Source of the DNA: Mycobacterium sp. ACS1612
Lineage (GTDB): Bacteria > Actinomycetota > Actinomycetes > Mycobacteriales > Mycobacteriaceae
Reading direction: 5' to 3'
Length of the DNA: 64,000 nucleotides
NCBI RefSeq assembly: GCF_001667505.1
Contig: NZ_LZHZ01000033.1
Location: forward strand, 98,739 to 162,738
Shown here: positions 27,151 through 35,280 of the stretch, one piece after another
Layout of the letters: every line of letters begins with the position of its first letter
Numbering within the stretch: the stretch's first letter is position 1
Notes under the pieces: model-generated
Seen by the model: the letters and a program-made list of their open reading frames with translations, nothing else
Database searches by the model: none
What the model was told of the DNA's origin: nothing
Position numbers and translations under genes: made by a program

Positions 27151-29730
27151 GTGGCTCTGAACCCCCAGCGCGGCGCCGATCTGCCCAGCCCGGTGGTCGC
27201 TCCGAAGTCTGGTGCGCCCTCCTCCGCCTCGTTGAGACGTGTCCTGCGGCGGGCCCGCGACGGCGTTGCGCTCAACGTCGAGGAAGCCGCGGTCGCGATG
27301 ACTGCCCGCGGCGAGGATCTGGGCGACCTGTGCGCCAGCGCGGCGAGGGTTCGCGACGCGGGCCTGAAGTCCGCAGGCAGGCGCGGCGCCACCGGTCGGT
27401 TGCCGGTCAGTTATTCGCGCAAGGTCTTCATCCCGGTCACTCATCTGTGCCGTGACACCTGCCACTACTGCACGTTCGTCACCGTGCCGGGCAAGCTGCG
27501 CGCACAGGGCATGGGCATGTACATGGAGCCCGACGAGATCCTCGACGTGGCCCGCCGCGGCGCCGAATTGGGTTGCAAAGAAGCCTTGTTCACTCTCGGT
27601 GACCGTCCCGAGGTGCGGTGGGACGAGGCACGGCAGTGGCTCGACGAACGTGGTTACGACTCGACGCTGGACTACGTGCGCGCCATGGCGATCCGGGTGC
27701 TCGAAGAGACCGGGCTACTGCCGCATTTGAATCCCGGCGTCATGTCGTGGTCGGAGTTGTCACGGCTCAAGCCGGTCGCGCCGTCGATGGGCATGATGCT
27801 GGAGACCACGTCGCGGCGACTGTTCGAGACCAAGGGCCTGGCGCATTACGGCAGCCCCGACAAGGACCCCGAGGTGCGGTTGCGCACACTGGCCGACGCC
27901 GGCCGGTTGTCGATCCCCTTCACCACCGGACTGCTGGTCGGAATCGGCGAGACGCTCGTCGAGCGCGCCGAGACCATCCACGCAATTCGCCAGTCACACA
28001 AGGAGTTCGGTCACGTCCAGGAAGTGATCGTGCAGAACTTCCGGGCCAAGGACCACACCGCGATGGCTAGCGTGCCTGACGCCGGTTTCGACGACTTCGT
28101 CGCCACGGTCGCGGTCACCCGGTTGGTGATGGGCCCCAAGATGCGTATCCAGGCGCCGCCGAATCTCGTGTCGCGCGCCGAGTGCCTAGCGCTGATCGGT
28201 GCCGGCGTCGACGACTGGGGCGGGGTGTCGCCGTTGACGCCGGATCACGTCAACCCGGAGCGGCCGTGGCCTGCGCTGGACGATCTCTCGGCCGTCACCG
28301 CCGAGGCGGGCTACGACCTGGTGCAGCGGTTGACCGCGCAACCGCAGTACGTGCAGGCGGGGGCGGCGTGGATCGACCCGCGGGTGCGCGGACACGTCGA
28401 CGCGTTGGCTGACCCGAAGACCGGCCTGGCCCTGGACGTCAATCCGGTGGGGAGGCCGTGGCAGGAACCCGACGAGGCTGCAGAGTCGTTGGGCCGCACC
28501 GATTTGCATTCGGCGATCGATTCCGAAGGCCGTCTCACCGCCACCCGCAGCGACCTCGGCAGCGCGTTCGGCGACTGGGAGTCGATCCGCGAGAAGGTGC
28601 ACGAACTGGCGGCGCGCGCGCCCGAACGCATCGACACCGATGTCCTGGCGGCGCTGCGTTCGGCGGAGCGCAACCCGGCAGGCTGCACCGACGACGAGTA
28701 CCTCGCGTTGGCCACCGCGGACGGCCCGGCGCTGGACGCCGTTACCGCGCTTGCTGATTCGCTACGCAAAGACACTGTCGGTGATGACGTCACGTTCGTC
28801 GTCAACCGCAACATCAACTTCACCAACATCTGCTACACGGGCTGCCGGTTCTGTGCGTTCGCCCAACGCAAGGGCGACGCCGACGCGTACTCGCTGTCGA
28901 CGGCCGAAGTGGCCGACCGGGCGTGGGAAGCACACGTCGCCGGCGCTACCGAGGTTTGCATGCAGGGCGGCATCGACCCGGAGCTACCGGTCACCGGCTA
29001 CGCCGATCTGGTGCGCGCGGTCAAAAACCGTGTCCCGTCGATGCACGTGCACGCGTTTTCCCCGATGGAGATCGCCAATGGCGTTACCAAGAGCGGGCTT
29101 TCGATTCGGGAGTGGCTGACCAGCTTGCGCGAAGCGGGGCTGGGAAGTATCCCCGGTACGGCCGCCGAGATCCTCGACGACGAGGTGCGCTGGGTGCTCA
29201 CCAAGGGCAAGCTGCCGACGTCGATGTGGATCGAGGTCGTCACCACCGCGCACGAAGTCGGGCTGCGCTCGTCGTCGACGATGATGTACGGCCACGTGGA
29301 CCAGCCGCATCACTGGGTCGGACACCTCAACGTGCTGCGCGGTATCCAGGATCGGACCGGCGGGTTCACCGAGTTCGTGCCGTTGCCGTTCGTGCACCAG
29401 AGCAGCCCGCTGTATCTGGCGGGCGGGGCGCGGCCTGGGCCTACGCACCGCGACAACCGCGCGGTGCACGCGCTCGCGCGAATCATGCTGCACGGCAGGA
29501 TCGCCAACATCCAGACCAGCTGGGTCAAGCTGGGCACCGAGCGCACGCAGGTGATGCTCAAGGGCGGCGCGAACGATCTGGGCGGCACGCTGATGGAAGA
29601 GACCATCTCCAGGATGGCCGGTTCGGAGTTCGGCTCGGCAAAGAGCGTCGAAGAACTGGTCGACATCGCGGCGGGCATCGGCAGGCCCGCGCGGCAACGT
29701 TCCACGACGTACGCACCCCTCGCGGCGTAA
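27151..29730 (+). CDS. fbiC: FO synthase FbiC (coenzyme F420 biosynthesis)
   Basis: An 859-residue bifunctional radical-SAM protein equivalent to fused CofG and CofH. It makes the deazaflavin FO from tyrosine and a diaminouracil. The first half carries CRDTCHYC (CxxxCxxC) near residue 100 and the second half CYTGCRFC near residue 566, each binding a [4Fe-4S] cluster. Other family features are [11 protein letters not shown] and the [14 protein letters not shown] end. I chose GTG 27151, whose following residues (LPSPVV, then [12 protein letters not shown]) match the start of the known M. tuberculosis protein; the frame is open 44 codons further upstream without homology. Confidence 0.95.
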   Translation: MALNPQRGADLPSPVVAPKSGAPSSASLRRVLRRARDGVALNVEEAAVAMTARGEDLGDLCASAARVRDAGLKSAGRRGATGRLPVSYSRKVFIPVTHLCRDTCHYCTFVTVPGKLRAQGMGMYMEPDEILDVARRGAELGCKEALFTLGDRPEVRWDEARQWLDERGYDSTLDYVRAMAIRVLEETGLLPHLNPGVMSWSELSRLKPVAPSMGMMLETTSRRLFETKGLAHYGSPDKDPEVRLRTLADAGRLSIPFTTGLLVGIGETLVERAETIHAIRQSHKEFGHVQEVIVQNFRAKDHTAMASVPDAGFDDFVATVAVTRLVMGPKMRIQAPPNLVSRAECLALIGAGVDDWGGVSPLTPDHVNPERPWPALDDLSAVTAEAGYDLVQRLTAQPQYVQAGAAWIDPRVRGHVDALADPKTGLALDVNPVGRPWQEPDEAAESLGRTDLHSAIDSEGRLTATRSDLGSAFGDWESIREKVHELAARAPERIDTDVLAALRSAERNPAGCTDDEYLALATADGPALDAVTALADSLRKDTVGDDVTFVVNRNINFTNICYTGCRFCAFAQRKGDADAYSLSTAEVADRAWEAHVAGATEVCMQGGIDPELPVTGYADLVRAVKNRVPSMHVHAFSPMEIANGVTKSGLSIREWLTSLREAGLGSIPGTAAEILDDEVRWVLTKGKLPTSMWIEVVTTAHEVGLRSSSTMMYGHVDQPHHWVGHLNVLRGIQDRTGGFTEFVPLPFVHQSSPLYLAGGARPGPTHRDNRAVHALARIMLHGRIANIQTSWVKLGTERTQVMLKGGANDLGGTLMEETISRMAGSEFGSAKSVEELVDIAAGIGRPARQRSTTYAPLAA

Positions 29731-29801
29731 AACTCGGCGCAGTCGTGAACTAGCTGCCACGCTCGGCACGTGTACACGACGAACCGTCGCCGAGGAGGGC
29801 C

Positions 29802-30263
29802 ATGACCACGATCACCGGTATTCCCGCGCACGCGCTGCTTGTGCACGCCATCGTTGTGCTGGCGCCACTGACCGCGCTGCTCGAGATGCTGTGCGCAGTG
29901 TGGCCAGCGGCCCGCCGACGCTTCGTGTGGCTGGTGTTGGCGTTCGCGGCGGTGACCCTGGTGCTGACGCCGCTGACCACGGAGGCGGGGGAGTGGTTGT
30001 ACGACCAGCAGGCCCAGCCGAGTCCGATCCTGCAGGAACACGCCGAGCGCGCCGATTGGATGATCTACTTCTCGATCGGCCTATTGCTCGTCGCGGTCGC
30101 GCTCGCTGTATTGCACTGGCTGACAAACAGATCGGATAAGCCGAGAACAGTGCTGACGGTGATTGTCGCGGTCCTGGCGCTAGCCGTCGGAGTGTCGTCG
30201 ATCGTCGGTGTGGTGCGCATCGGCGACGCCGGCGCGGAGGCGGTGTGGGGCCGGCAGGGCTGA
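29802..30263 (+). CDS. DUF2231 membrane protein
   Basis: A 153-residue protein with four membrane segments (about residues 12-33, 42-62, 88-108, 118-140). The start GIPAHALLVHAIVVLAPLTAL carries the HALLVHAIVV pattern of DUF2231, in which the His residues may bind haem or metal. The loop LTTEAGEWLYDQ follows helix 2. It resides in the inner membrane. It lies 71 bases after fbiC and converges with the YceI gene. Function is unknown. Confidence 0.75.
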   Translation: MTTITGIPAHALLVHAIVVLAPLTALLEMLCAVWPAARRRFVWLVLAFAAVTLVLTPLTTEAGEWLYDQQAQPSPILQEHAERADWMIYFSIGLLLVAVALAVLHWLTNRSDKPRTVLTVIVAVLALAVGVSSIVGVVRIGDAGAEAVWGRQG

Positions 30264-30271
30264 CGCCCCAC
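30245..30271. terminator. Hairpin between convergent DUF2231 and YceI genes
   Basis: GTGGGGC (30245-30251) and GCCCCAC (30265-30271) form a 7-bp stem with a 13-base loop, spanning the DUF2231 stop codon and the short gap to the YceI stop. A bidirectional terminator is plausible; no U-run is present. Confidence 0.4.
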
Positions 30272-30285
30272 CGGCCCGCGCGTCG

Positions 30286-30846
30286 TCAGGCCTGCTTGAC
30301 CGCCTCGATCTCGAGCGCGATGGTGACCTTGTCGCCGACGACCGTGCCGCCGGTCTCCAGCGGCATCTCGATGTCGATGCCGAAGTCCTTGCGGTTCAAC
30401 ACCACTGACGCGTCGAAGCCGGCGACCTCACCGTGGCCCATACCCGGGTTGACGCCGTTGAACTCGAGGTCAAGGGTGACCGGCTTGGTAACGCCCTTCA
30501 GTGTGAACTCGCCGTCGAGTGCGTAGTGGTCGCCGTTGGCCCGCACATTGGTGGACCGGAAGGTGGCCGTCGGGTACTTCTCGACCTCGAAGAAGTCCGC
30601 CGACTTGATGTGCCCGTCACGCTGCTCGTTGTTGGTGTTGATCGAGTCGACCGCGATCTCGGCCGTCACCGACGGGGTGCCGTCCTCAGCGACGACGATG
30701 GCGCCGCTGAACTTCTCGAAGCGGCCTCGAACCTTGCTCACCATCAGGTGGCGCACCGAAAAACTGATCGACGAGTGCACCGGATCGATGGCCCAGGTGC
30801 CCGCGCCGAGCTTGCTGGTGGTGGTGGCTTCAGAAGTCGAGGTCAT
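30286..30846 (-). CDS. YceI family lipid-binding protein
   Basis: A 186-residue protein of the YceI family, an elongated lipocalin-like beta-barrel that binds polyprenoid or other lipids. Features are GTWAIDPVHSSISFSVRHLM, then GHIKSADFFEVEKYPTATF, and FTLKGVTKPVTLDLEF. There is no signal peptide, so this one is probably cytoplasmic. I chose ATG 30846 because AAAGAG lies upstream at proper spacing; 30861 is an alternative in-frame start. A hairpin lies in its 5' leader. Confidence 0.88.
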   Translation of the reverse strand: MTSTSEATTTSKLGAGTWAIDPVHSSISFSVRHLMVSKVRGRFEKFSGAIVVAEDGTPSVTAEIAVDSINTNNEQRDGHIKSADFFEVEKYPTATFRSTNVRANGDHYALDGEFTLKGVTKPVTLDLEFNGVNPGMGHGEVAGFDASVVLNRKDFGIDIEMPLETGGTVVGDKVTIALEIEAVKQA

Positions 30847-30866
30847 GTGCGTCTCTTTCACCTAGT

Positions 30867-30887
30867 GGTGTCGGCCCTTCCGACACC
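30867..30887 (-). promoter_or_regulatory. Leader hairpin upstream of the YceI gene
   Basis: GGTGTCGG (30867-30874) and CCGACACC (30880-30887) form a perfect 8-bp stem with a 5-base loop, 20 bases upstream of the YceI ATG. It could be an operator for a dimeric regulator or an mRNA leader structure. Nothing in the sequence decides between these. Confidence 0.4.
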
Positions 30888-31013
30888 TTCGACGTACTAA
30901 ACGGACCACAGTCCGAATACATTCCCCTGGCGCGAAATGCGTCATACGCGGTTGACGTGCGCGTTAATGTGGAGTTCACCTTTTGTTCAGCGTGAGTTCA
31001 AAGGAGAACTTCG

Positions 31014-31334
31014 GTGGTTGGAAAGGCTGTTGCCGCGATGTCGTTGGTCGCGGCCGGACTGTCTGTGCCCGCCGTGGCGCAGGCCGACAACATCATGAAT
31101 CTCGGCACGTACGCCGGTGACGTCATCGAGCAGCTGCAGGACTGGGGCTACAACGTGATGCTCAACGGCCTCGACCGGGACATCGCCTATATGGACGAGA
31201 ACCTCAAGCGGCACTGCCACGTGCTGGGCATCTATCCCACCGTCGCTGAGCCCCTGAACGCCGGTGAATTCCAGACGGTGCACGTCCAGTTGTCATGTCC
31301 GGAGAACCCGGCGAGCACGAGTCCGTCGCCTTAG
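31014..31334 (+). CDS. Small secreted protein of unknown function
   Basis: A 106-residue protein from GTG 31014 with AAAGGAG at ideal spacing. The signal peptide (KAVAAMSLVAAGLSVPAVAQA) likely ends at AQA-DN around residue 24. The mature part is about 80 residues with two Cys (HCHV and LSCPE), which may pair, and ends in a Ser/Pro tail. It stands near the TB8.4 position of M. tuberculosis but does not look like TB8.4. Its end overlaps the convergent fadH remnant by four bases. Confidence 0.7.
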   Translation: MVGKAVAAMSLVAAGLSVPAVAQADNIMNLGTYAGDVIEQLQDWGYNVMLNGLDRDIAYMDENLKRHCHVLGIYPTVAEPLNAGEFQTVHVQLSCPENPASTSPSP

Positions 31335-32455
31335 AGTTTGGCCGCCAGCTCGGTGCCCTGCCGGATGGCGCGCGTGGCGTCGAGTTCGGCGGCCAGCGCC
31401 GCCCCGCCGATGACGTGCGGCTCGACACCGCGGCGGCGCAGGCCTTCTTCGAGGGCGCGGACCGCGTCCCGGCCCGCGCAGATCACCACGTTGTCGACCG
31501 CCAGCAGTCGCACGTCGGAGCGATCGGGCCCGAAGCTGATGTGCAGCCCGTCGTCGTCGATGCGTTCGTAGTTGACGCCCGAAAGCTGCTGCACCCCTTT
31601 AGCGTTCAGCGCAGCCCTGTGCACCCAACCCGACGTCTTGCCAAGCCGCTTACCCTGCGGCCCCTTGGTCCGCTGCAGCAGATACACCTCACGCGCAGGT
31701 GGTGCCGGGATGGGGGTGGTCAGCGCGCCGCGTGCCTCTTGCGGATCGGCCGCGCCCCACTCGGCCTTCCACTCCTTCAGAATTAATGACGGTGACCTGT
31801 AGTCGTCTGCCTGCTCAGCCGGCGTGGTGACACACCGGTGGCGAGCACCACCTCGTCGAAACCGGTGAGGTCGTCCACCGTGGCGCGGGTGCGAAGCCGA
31901 ACGTCGACGCCATGCTTGTCGGGCATCCGGGTGTAGTAGCGGATCGTTTCGGCGAACTCTTCCTTGCCGGGAATCCTTCGTGCCAAATCGAATTGGCCGC
32001 CGATCACGTCGCCGGCGTCGAACAGCGTCACCCGATGGCCGCGCTGGGCGGCGGTGACGGCGGCCGCCAGTCCGGCGGGCCCGCGCCGACCACGGCGACC
32101 TGCTTGGCGCGTCGCATCGGGTCGGACAGCAGCGGACGCGCCACCGAAATCAGTTGCACGTTGCCGTCGGCGAGGATCTGCTCGGCGGCTTCCGGCATGT
32201 TGATCCGGTTCGACGCGATCACCGGGATCGTCACGTGTTCGGCCACGCGTTGCTGATGTCGACGAAGGCGCTGTTGGGCACCGAGGTGACGGCACCCGCG
32301 CCTCATGCCAGCCGATGCCGGGTGTTGATCAGGGTGGCGCCCGCCGCCTCCACTTCAGTTGCCAGTGCGGTGATTTCGTCCCAGCTCTGACCGTCCTCGA
32401 CGGAGTCGGCCATCGACATCCGGCAGCAGATGATGAAGTCGTCGCCGACGCGGAT
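31331..32455 (-). pseudogene. fadH: fadH remnant (2,4-dienoyl-CoA reductase), deleted and frameshifted
   Basis: Scattered fragments in different frames follow the order of FadH. They run from the end of the FMN barrel (DDFIICCRMSMADSVEDGQSWDE, then TIPVIASNRINMPEAAEQIL and VQLISVARPLLSDP) through the FAD-binding domain (KQVAVVGAGP, RGHRVTLFDAGDVIGGQFD) to the C-terminal segment (SLILKEWKAEWGAAD, then VYLLQRTKGPQGKRLGK and ending ELAAKL). The first 230 or so residues are missing, small deletions break the frame near 32300 and 32250, and about 40 residues of the NADP-binding part are lost near 31820. The enzyme normally reduces 2,4-dienoyl-CoA in unsaturated fatty acid oxidation and cannot be made here. 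Position matches Rv1175c. Confidence 0.88.
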
Positions 32456-32851
32456 ACCGCCACGCAGCACGAGGTATTGATGCAGGGCGGCACCTGACAG
32501 CCCGTTAGGGTCGGGGAATTGCCGCTTCTCGAAACCGCGGTAGGTGTCGAGCAGTTCGGCGCGCTCAGCGCGCAGCGCAGCCACTTGAGCGCGCACCGCG
32601 TCAGGGTCACCGTATTCGCAGCCGCGCACTTTCACCGCGATGTCGCGGGTACGGTTGTCGGCCACCGAACTTCCGCGCCCCGACAGCGGTTCGGCGATCC
32701 AGCGCGCGAGTTCGGCGCGACCGGCGTCGCAGACGGCGTAGACCTTGTTGTCCGGCCGACCCTGCTGTGCGACCGGAGTGACGGTCACCAAACCGTCATC
32801 CTCCGTCGACTTCAAAGTGCGATAGGTCTGCTGATGGGTGGCCGCCCAAAA
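32456..32851 (-). pseudogene. PadR-family regulator remnant, fused to fadH fragment
   Basis: The frame begins inside the winged helix of a PadR regulator (FWAATHQQTYRTLKSTEDDG, then LVTVTPVAQQGRPDNKVYAV) and runs through the C-terminal helical domain (ALRAERAELLDTYRGFEKRQ) to LVLRGGIR. There it passes in frame into the FadH sequence GDDFIICC near 32455. The first 35 or so residues of the DNA-binding domain are absent and a TGA stands in frame at 32879-32881. The order PadR then FadH matches Rv1176c-Rv1175c, so one deletion joined the two genes. The short frame left (32303-32815) is unlikely to be functional. Confidence 0.85.
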
Positions 32852-32883
32852 TCGCGTGGGGCAGGGCCACGCGGATCGTCACC

Positions 32884-33051
32884 TCAGCACCAGTTCACGC
32901 CGACGTCGGTGCCGCCCGAGTTGACGTGCACCGAGCAGTCGACGGCCTGATACGAAGCGTCGCTCGGCGCGGCCAAGGCGGGCCCGGCCATACCGAGGGC
33001 CGTCACCGCGAGGGTGGCTGCGGTTGCGACGGAGATGGCAAACTTCTTCAT
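32884..33051 (-). CDS. 55-residue secreted protein A (twin of 33170-33382)
   Basis: ATG 33051 is preceded by GAGGAG seven bases upstream. The product starts MKKFAISVATAATLAVTAL, a signal peptide with cleavage likely at ALA-AP around residue 28, leaving about 28 mature residues with two Cys (VDCSVH and the C-terminal NWC), which could form a disulfide. It resembles the next gene in leader pattern (M-K/R-KFA, then GMAGPALA versus GLAGPAMA), ribosome site and operator. It lies against the truncated PadR remnant. No known function. Confidence 0.72.
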   Translation of the reverse strand: MKKFAISVATAATLAVTALGMAGPALAAPSDASYQAVDCSVHVNSGGTDVGVNWC

Positions 33052-33069
33052 TTCAGGACTCCTCTGTCC

Positions 33070-33088
33070 GACTTAGTTGAGCTAAGTA
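33070..33088 (-). promoter_or_regulatory. Palindromic operator of secreted protein A
   Basis: GACTTAG-TTGAG-CTAAGTA on the plus strand is an inverted repeat with 6-base arms around CTTAG/CTAAG. Its near edge lies 19 bases upstream of the start codon. An equivalent site lies at the same distance from the start of the twin gene (33401-33420), which makes a shared regulator likely. Confidence 0.6.
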
Positions 33089-33169
33089 CTGGAACCCGTT
33101 ACGTGAGGATGCTGTTCCGTTACCTGCAGGTGATCACAGCGCCGACCGGTGTGTGAGTGACGCCATCTG

Positions 33170-33382
33170 TCAGCGCCAGCTGATGTCGTCACCTGCAGCG
33201 GGGTAGTTGATCTGCACCGCGCTGTCGACCGGCCGGACCGTGGTCGACAGGGGTTGCCTGGTGTACGCGTCGTCCCGACCTGGGAGGACGTAGTCCGGCG
33301 ACGCCATTGCAGGGCCGGCCAAACCGATGGTGATCGCCGCGAAGGCGCCAGCGCTGGCCAGGCCGAGGGCGAATTTCCTCAT
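33170..33382 (-). CDS. 70-residue secreted protein B (twin of 32884-33051)
   Basis: ATG 33382 is preceded by AAGGAG at good spacing. The signal peptide (MRKFALGLASAGAFAAITIG, cleavage near AMA-SP at residue 28) is followed by about 42 polar residues without Cys, ending in GDDISWR. The leader and upstream region parallel those of secreted protein A, but the mature parts differ (A has two Cys, B none). It is probably exported by the Sec system. Function is unknown. Confidence 0.72.
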   Translation of the reverse strand: MRKFALGLASAGAFAAITIGLAGPAMASPDYVLPGRDDAYTRQPLSTTVRPVDSAVQINYPAAGDDISWR

Positions 33383-33400
33383 TCCTGACTCCTTGGATAT

Positions 33401-33420
33401 GACTTAGGCAGGCCTAAGTA
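33401..33420 (-). promoter_or_regulatory. Palindromic operator of secreted protein B
   Basis: GACTTAG-GCAGGC-CTAAGTA on the plus strand; the core TTAGGC-AG-GCCTAA is a perfect inverted repeat. The near edge is 19 bases upstream of the start codon, as for the twin gene. On the minus strand, TTGTCC and TTAATT spaced by 17 bases lie just upstream and could be a promoter, so a protein bound here would block transcription. The arms look like half of an iron-box (TTAGG/CCTAA), but the spacing is too short for a full IdeR site. Confidence 0.6.
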
Positions 33421-33746
33421 ATTAACATCTGGTTAAACGTCTGGACAATTGCCGCTTCTTCCTGAAAATCGGGGTTTTCGCTGAATGCGGCCAAGATCAC
33501 TGCGACCAGGGCATGTGCCGCGCCGTCACATGACCCCGACGCAGGGAAGGCCAGGTGTGTCCCTAGGCGTGCTGTATGTGCAACGTCTAGTATCAGTAAC
33601 CACGCGGAACCCTTAACCGGGCGACGCGGAAGTTAGGGCACACTGACACGCGCGTCCAAGTTTCGGCGACGGATACTTGGCAACGACTTTCGGCGGGCCC
33701 GACCAAAGCACGGCAGCCCCACTGACAGGAGATCGAGGAGACCTCA
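33421..33746. other. Intergenic region upstream of fdxC
   Basis: About 325 bases with no supported gene on either strand. It separates the secreted-protein twins from fdxC. It should hold the fdxC promoter; CTAGTATC near 33587 is a possible -10 but is not convincing. Confidence 0.5.
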
Positions 33747-34073
33747 GTGACGTACACGATTGCCGAACCCTGCGTCGACATCAAAGACAAGGCTTGTATC
33801 GAAGAGTGCCCTGTCGATTGCATCTACGAGGGCGCACGCATGCTGTACATCCACCCGGACGAGTGCGTCGACTGCGGCGCATGCGAGCCGGTCTGCCCGG
33901 TCGAGGCCATCTACTACGAAGATGACGTGCCCGATCAGTGGAGTGGATACACCCAGATCAACGCCGACTTCTTCAGCGAACTCGGATCGCCGGGCGGGGC
34001 CTCGAAGGTGGGGCTCACCGAGAACGATCCCGAGTCGGTGAAGAGCCTGCCTCCACAAGGTGAGGACTCCTAA
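33747..34073 (+). CDS. fdxC: Seven-iron ferredoxin FdxC
   Basis: A 108-residue ferredoxin starting at GTG 33747, with GAGGAG upstream. The first cluster site is CVDIKDKACIEECPVDC, whose spacing fits a [3Fe-4S]/[4Fe-4S] seven-iron type, and the second is CVDCGACEPVCPVEAI, a standard [4Fe-4S] site. The acidic C-terminal tail is as in the mycobacterial FdxC. It passes electrons in the cytosol to partners not identified here. It is directly followed by the dapC-type aminotransferase, an arrangement also known in M. tuberculosis and Corynebacterium. Confidence 0.93.
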   Translation: MTYTIAEPCVDIKDKACIEECPVDCIYEGARMLYIHPDECVDCGACEPVCPVEAIYYEDDVPDQWSGYTQINADFFSELGSPGGASKVGLTENDPESVKSLPPQGEDS

Positions 34074-34076
34074 CGG

Positions 34077-35188
34077 CTCGCGCGGAGCTTCGTAAGCGCG
34101 TCTCGACGTTTCTGCCGGAATTCCCATGGGACACCCTGGCTGACGTCACCGCCCTCGCGAAGTCGCACCCCGACGGCATAGTCGATCTGTCGGTCGGCAC
34201 ACCAATCGATCCGGTGGCACCGGTGATCCGCGACGCGCTCGCCGCGGCCAGTTCAGCTCCGGGCTATCCGACGACCGCTGGCACCCCCGCGTTGCGGGCG
34301 TCGGCGGTGGCGGCCCTACGTCGCAGGTACGGGATCACCGGGCTGGCTGACGATGCCGTGCTTCCGGTCATCGGGACCAAGGAACTAATCGCGTGGCTGC
34401 CGACGCTGCTCGGCCTCGGCCCCGATGACGTTGTCGTCGTGCCTGAATTGGCTTATCCCACATACGAGGTCGGCGCGCTGCTGGCGGGCGCCCAGGTGCT
34501 GCGGGCTGATTCGCTGACGCAACTCGGTCCGCAAACGCCCGCGCTGGTCTACCTCAACTCGCCCAGCAACCCGACTGGCAAGGTGCTTGGCGTCGACCAC
34601 CTCCGCAAGGTCGTTGGGTGGGCCCGCGAGCGCGGCGCGCTGGTGGCCTCCGACGAGTGCTATCTGGGGCTCGGGTGGGATGCGCAGCCGTATTCGGTGC
34701 TGCATCCCGACGTCTGCGACGGCGACCACACCGGGTTGCTGGCCGTGCACTCGCTGTCGAAGACGTCGTCGCTGGCGGGTTACCGCGCGGGCTTCGTCGC
34801 CGGCGACCCTGCCGTGGTCGGCGAACTGCTGGCGGTGCGCAAACACGCGGGCATGATGGTGCCGACGCCGATCCAGGCCGCGATGGTGGCCGCACTGGAC
34901 GACGATCCGCACGAAGTCGAGCAGCGCCGGCGCTATGAGCGACGCCGGGCCGTGCTGATGCCCGCGCTGCAGGCGGCCGGCCTGGCCGTCGACCACTCCG
35001 AGGCCGGGCTGTACATCTGGGGCAGCCGCGGCGAACCGTGCCGCGACACCCTCGCGTGGTTGGCGCAGCGCGGGATCCTGGTGGCGCCCGGCGAGTTCTA
35101 CGGTCCGCGGGGAGCGCAGCATGTCCGGGTCGCCTTGACGGCGTCCGACGAGCGGATCGACGCGGCGGTGCAGCGGCTGCGCGGCTGA
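34077..35188 (+). CDS. dapC: Succinyldiaminopimelate transaminase (DapC type); start codon unclear
   Basis: A class I/II PLP aminotransferase of about 370 residues. In actinobacteria it makes N-succinyl-diaminopimelate in lysine and cell-wall synthesis, and dapD/dapE lie in the same window. The PLP lysine is in HSLSKTSSLAGYRAGFVAG, with VYLNSPSNPTGKVLG before it and LYIWGSRGEP near the end. Family homology starts with FLPEFPWDTLA and HPDGIVDLSVGTPIDPV, encoded from about 34110, directly after fdxC. However, no ATG, GTG or TTG exists in frame before GTG 34214, which would cut off this conserved part. A rare start (the frame begins CTC CTA ACG at the fdxC stop), or a sequence error, must be considered. 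Confidence 0.8.
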
Positions 35189-35194
35189 ACGAAG

Positions 35195-35280
35195 GAGCCT
35201 CTGTCGTCGGCGAACGTTCGTTACCGCTCGAAAAATCTCCAAATTCTCGTATACGAGCGCACGTTCGGCGACTAAGGCTC
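35195..35280. terminator. Long imperfect inverted repeat between convergent dapC and pruC
   Basis: A left arm at 35195-35216 (GAGCCT-N2-GTCG-N2-GGCGAACG) pairs with a right arm at 35262-35280 (CGTTCGG-CGAC-TAAGGCTC) around a loop of about 45 bases that itself contains the perfect palindrome CTCGTATACGAG (35246-35257). The right arm includes the pruC stop codon. It most likely ends transcription from both sides. The inner palindrome could also be a protein site. Confidence 0.5.

Noticed and set aside
32303..32815. Intact 170-residue PadR-like regulator
   Set aside because: The last 50 or so residues are FadH sequence and the N-terminal DNA-binding part is missing, so it is a deletion fusion rather than a gene.
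33401..33420. Full IdeR iron box upstream of secreted protein B
   Set aside because: The TTAGG and CCTAA arms are present but only four bases apart instead of nine, so the site does not fit the 19-base IdeR consensus; kept as a generic operator.
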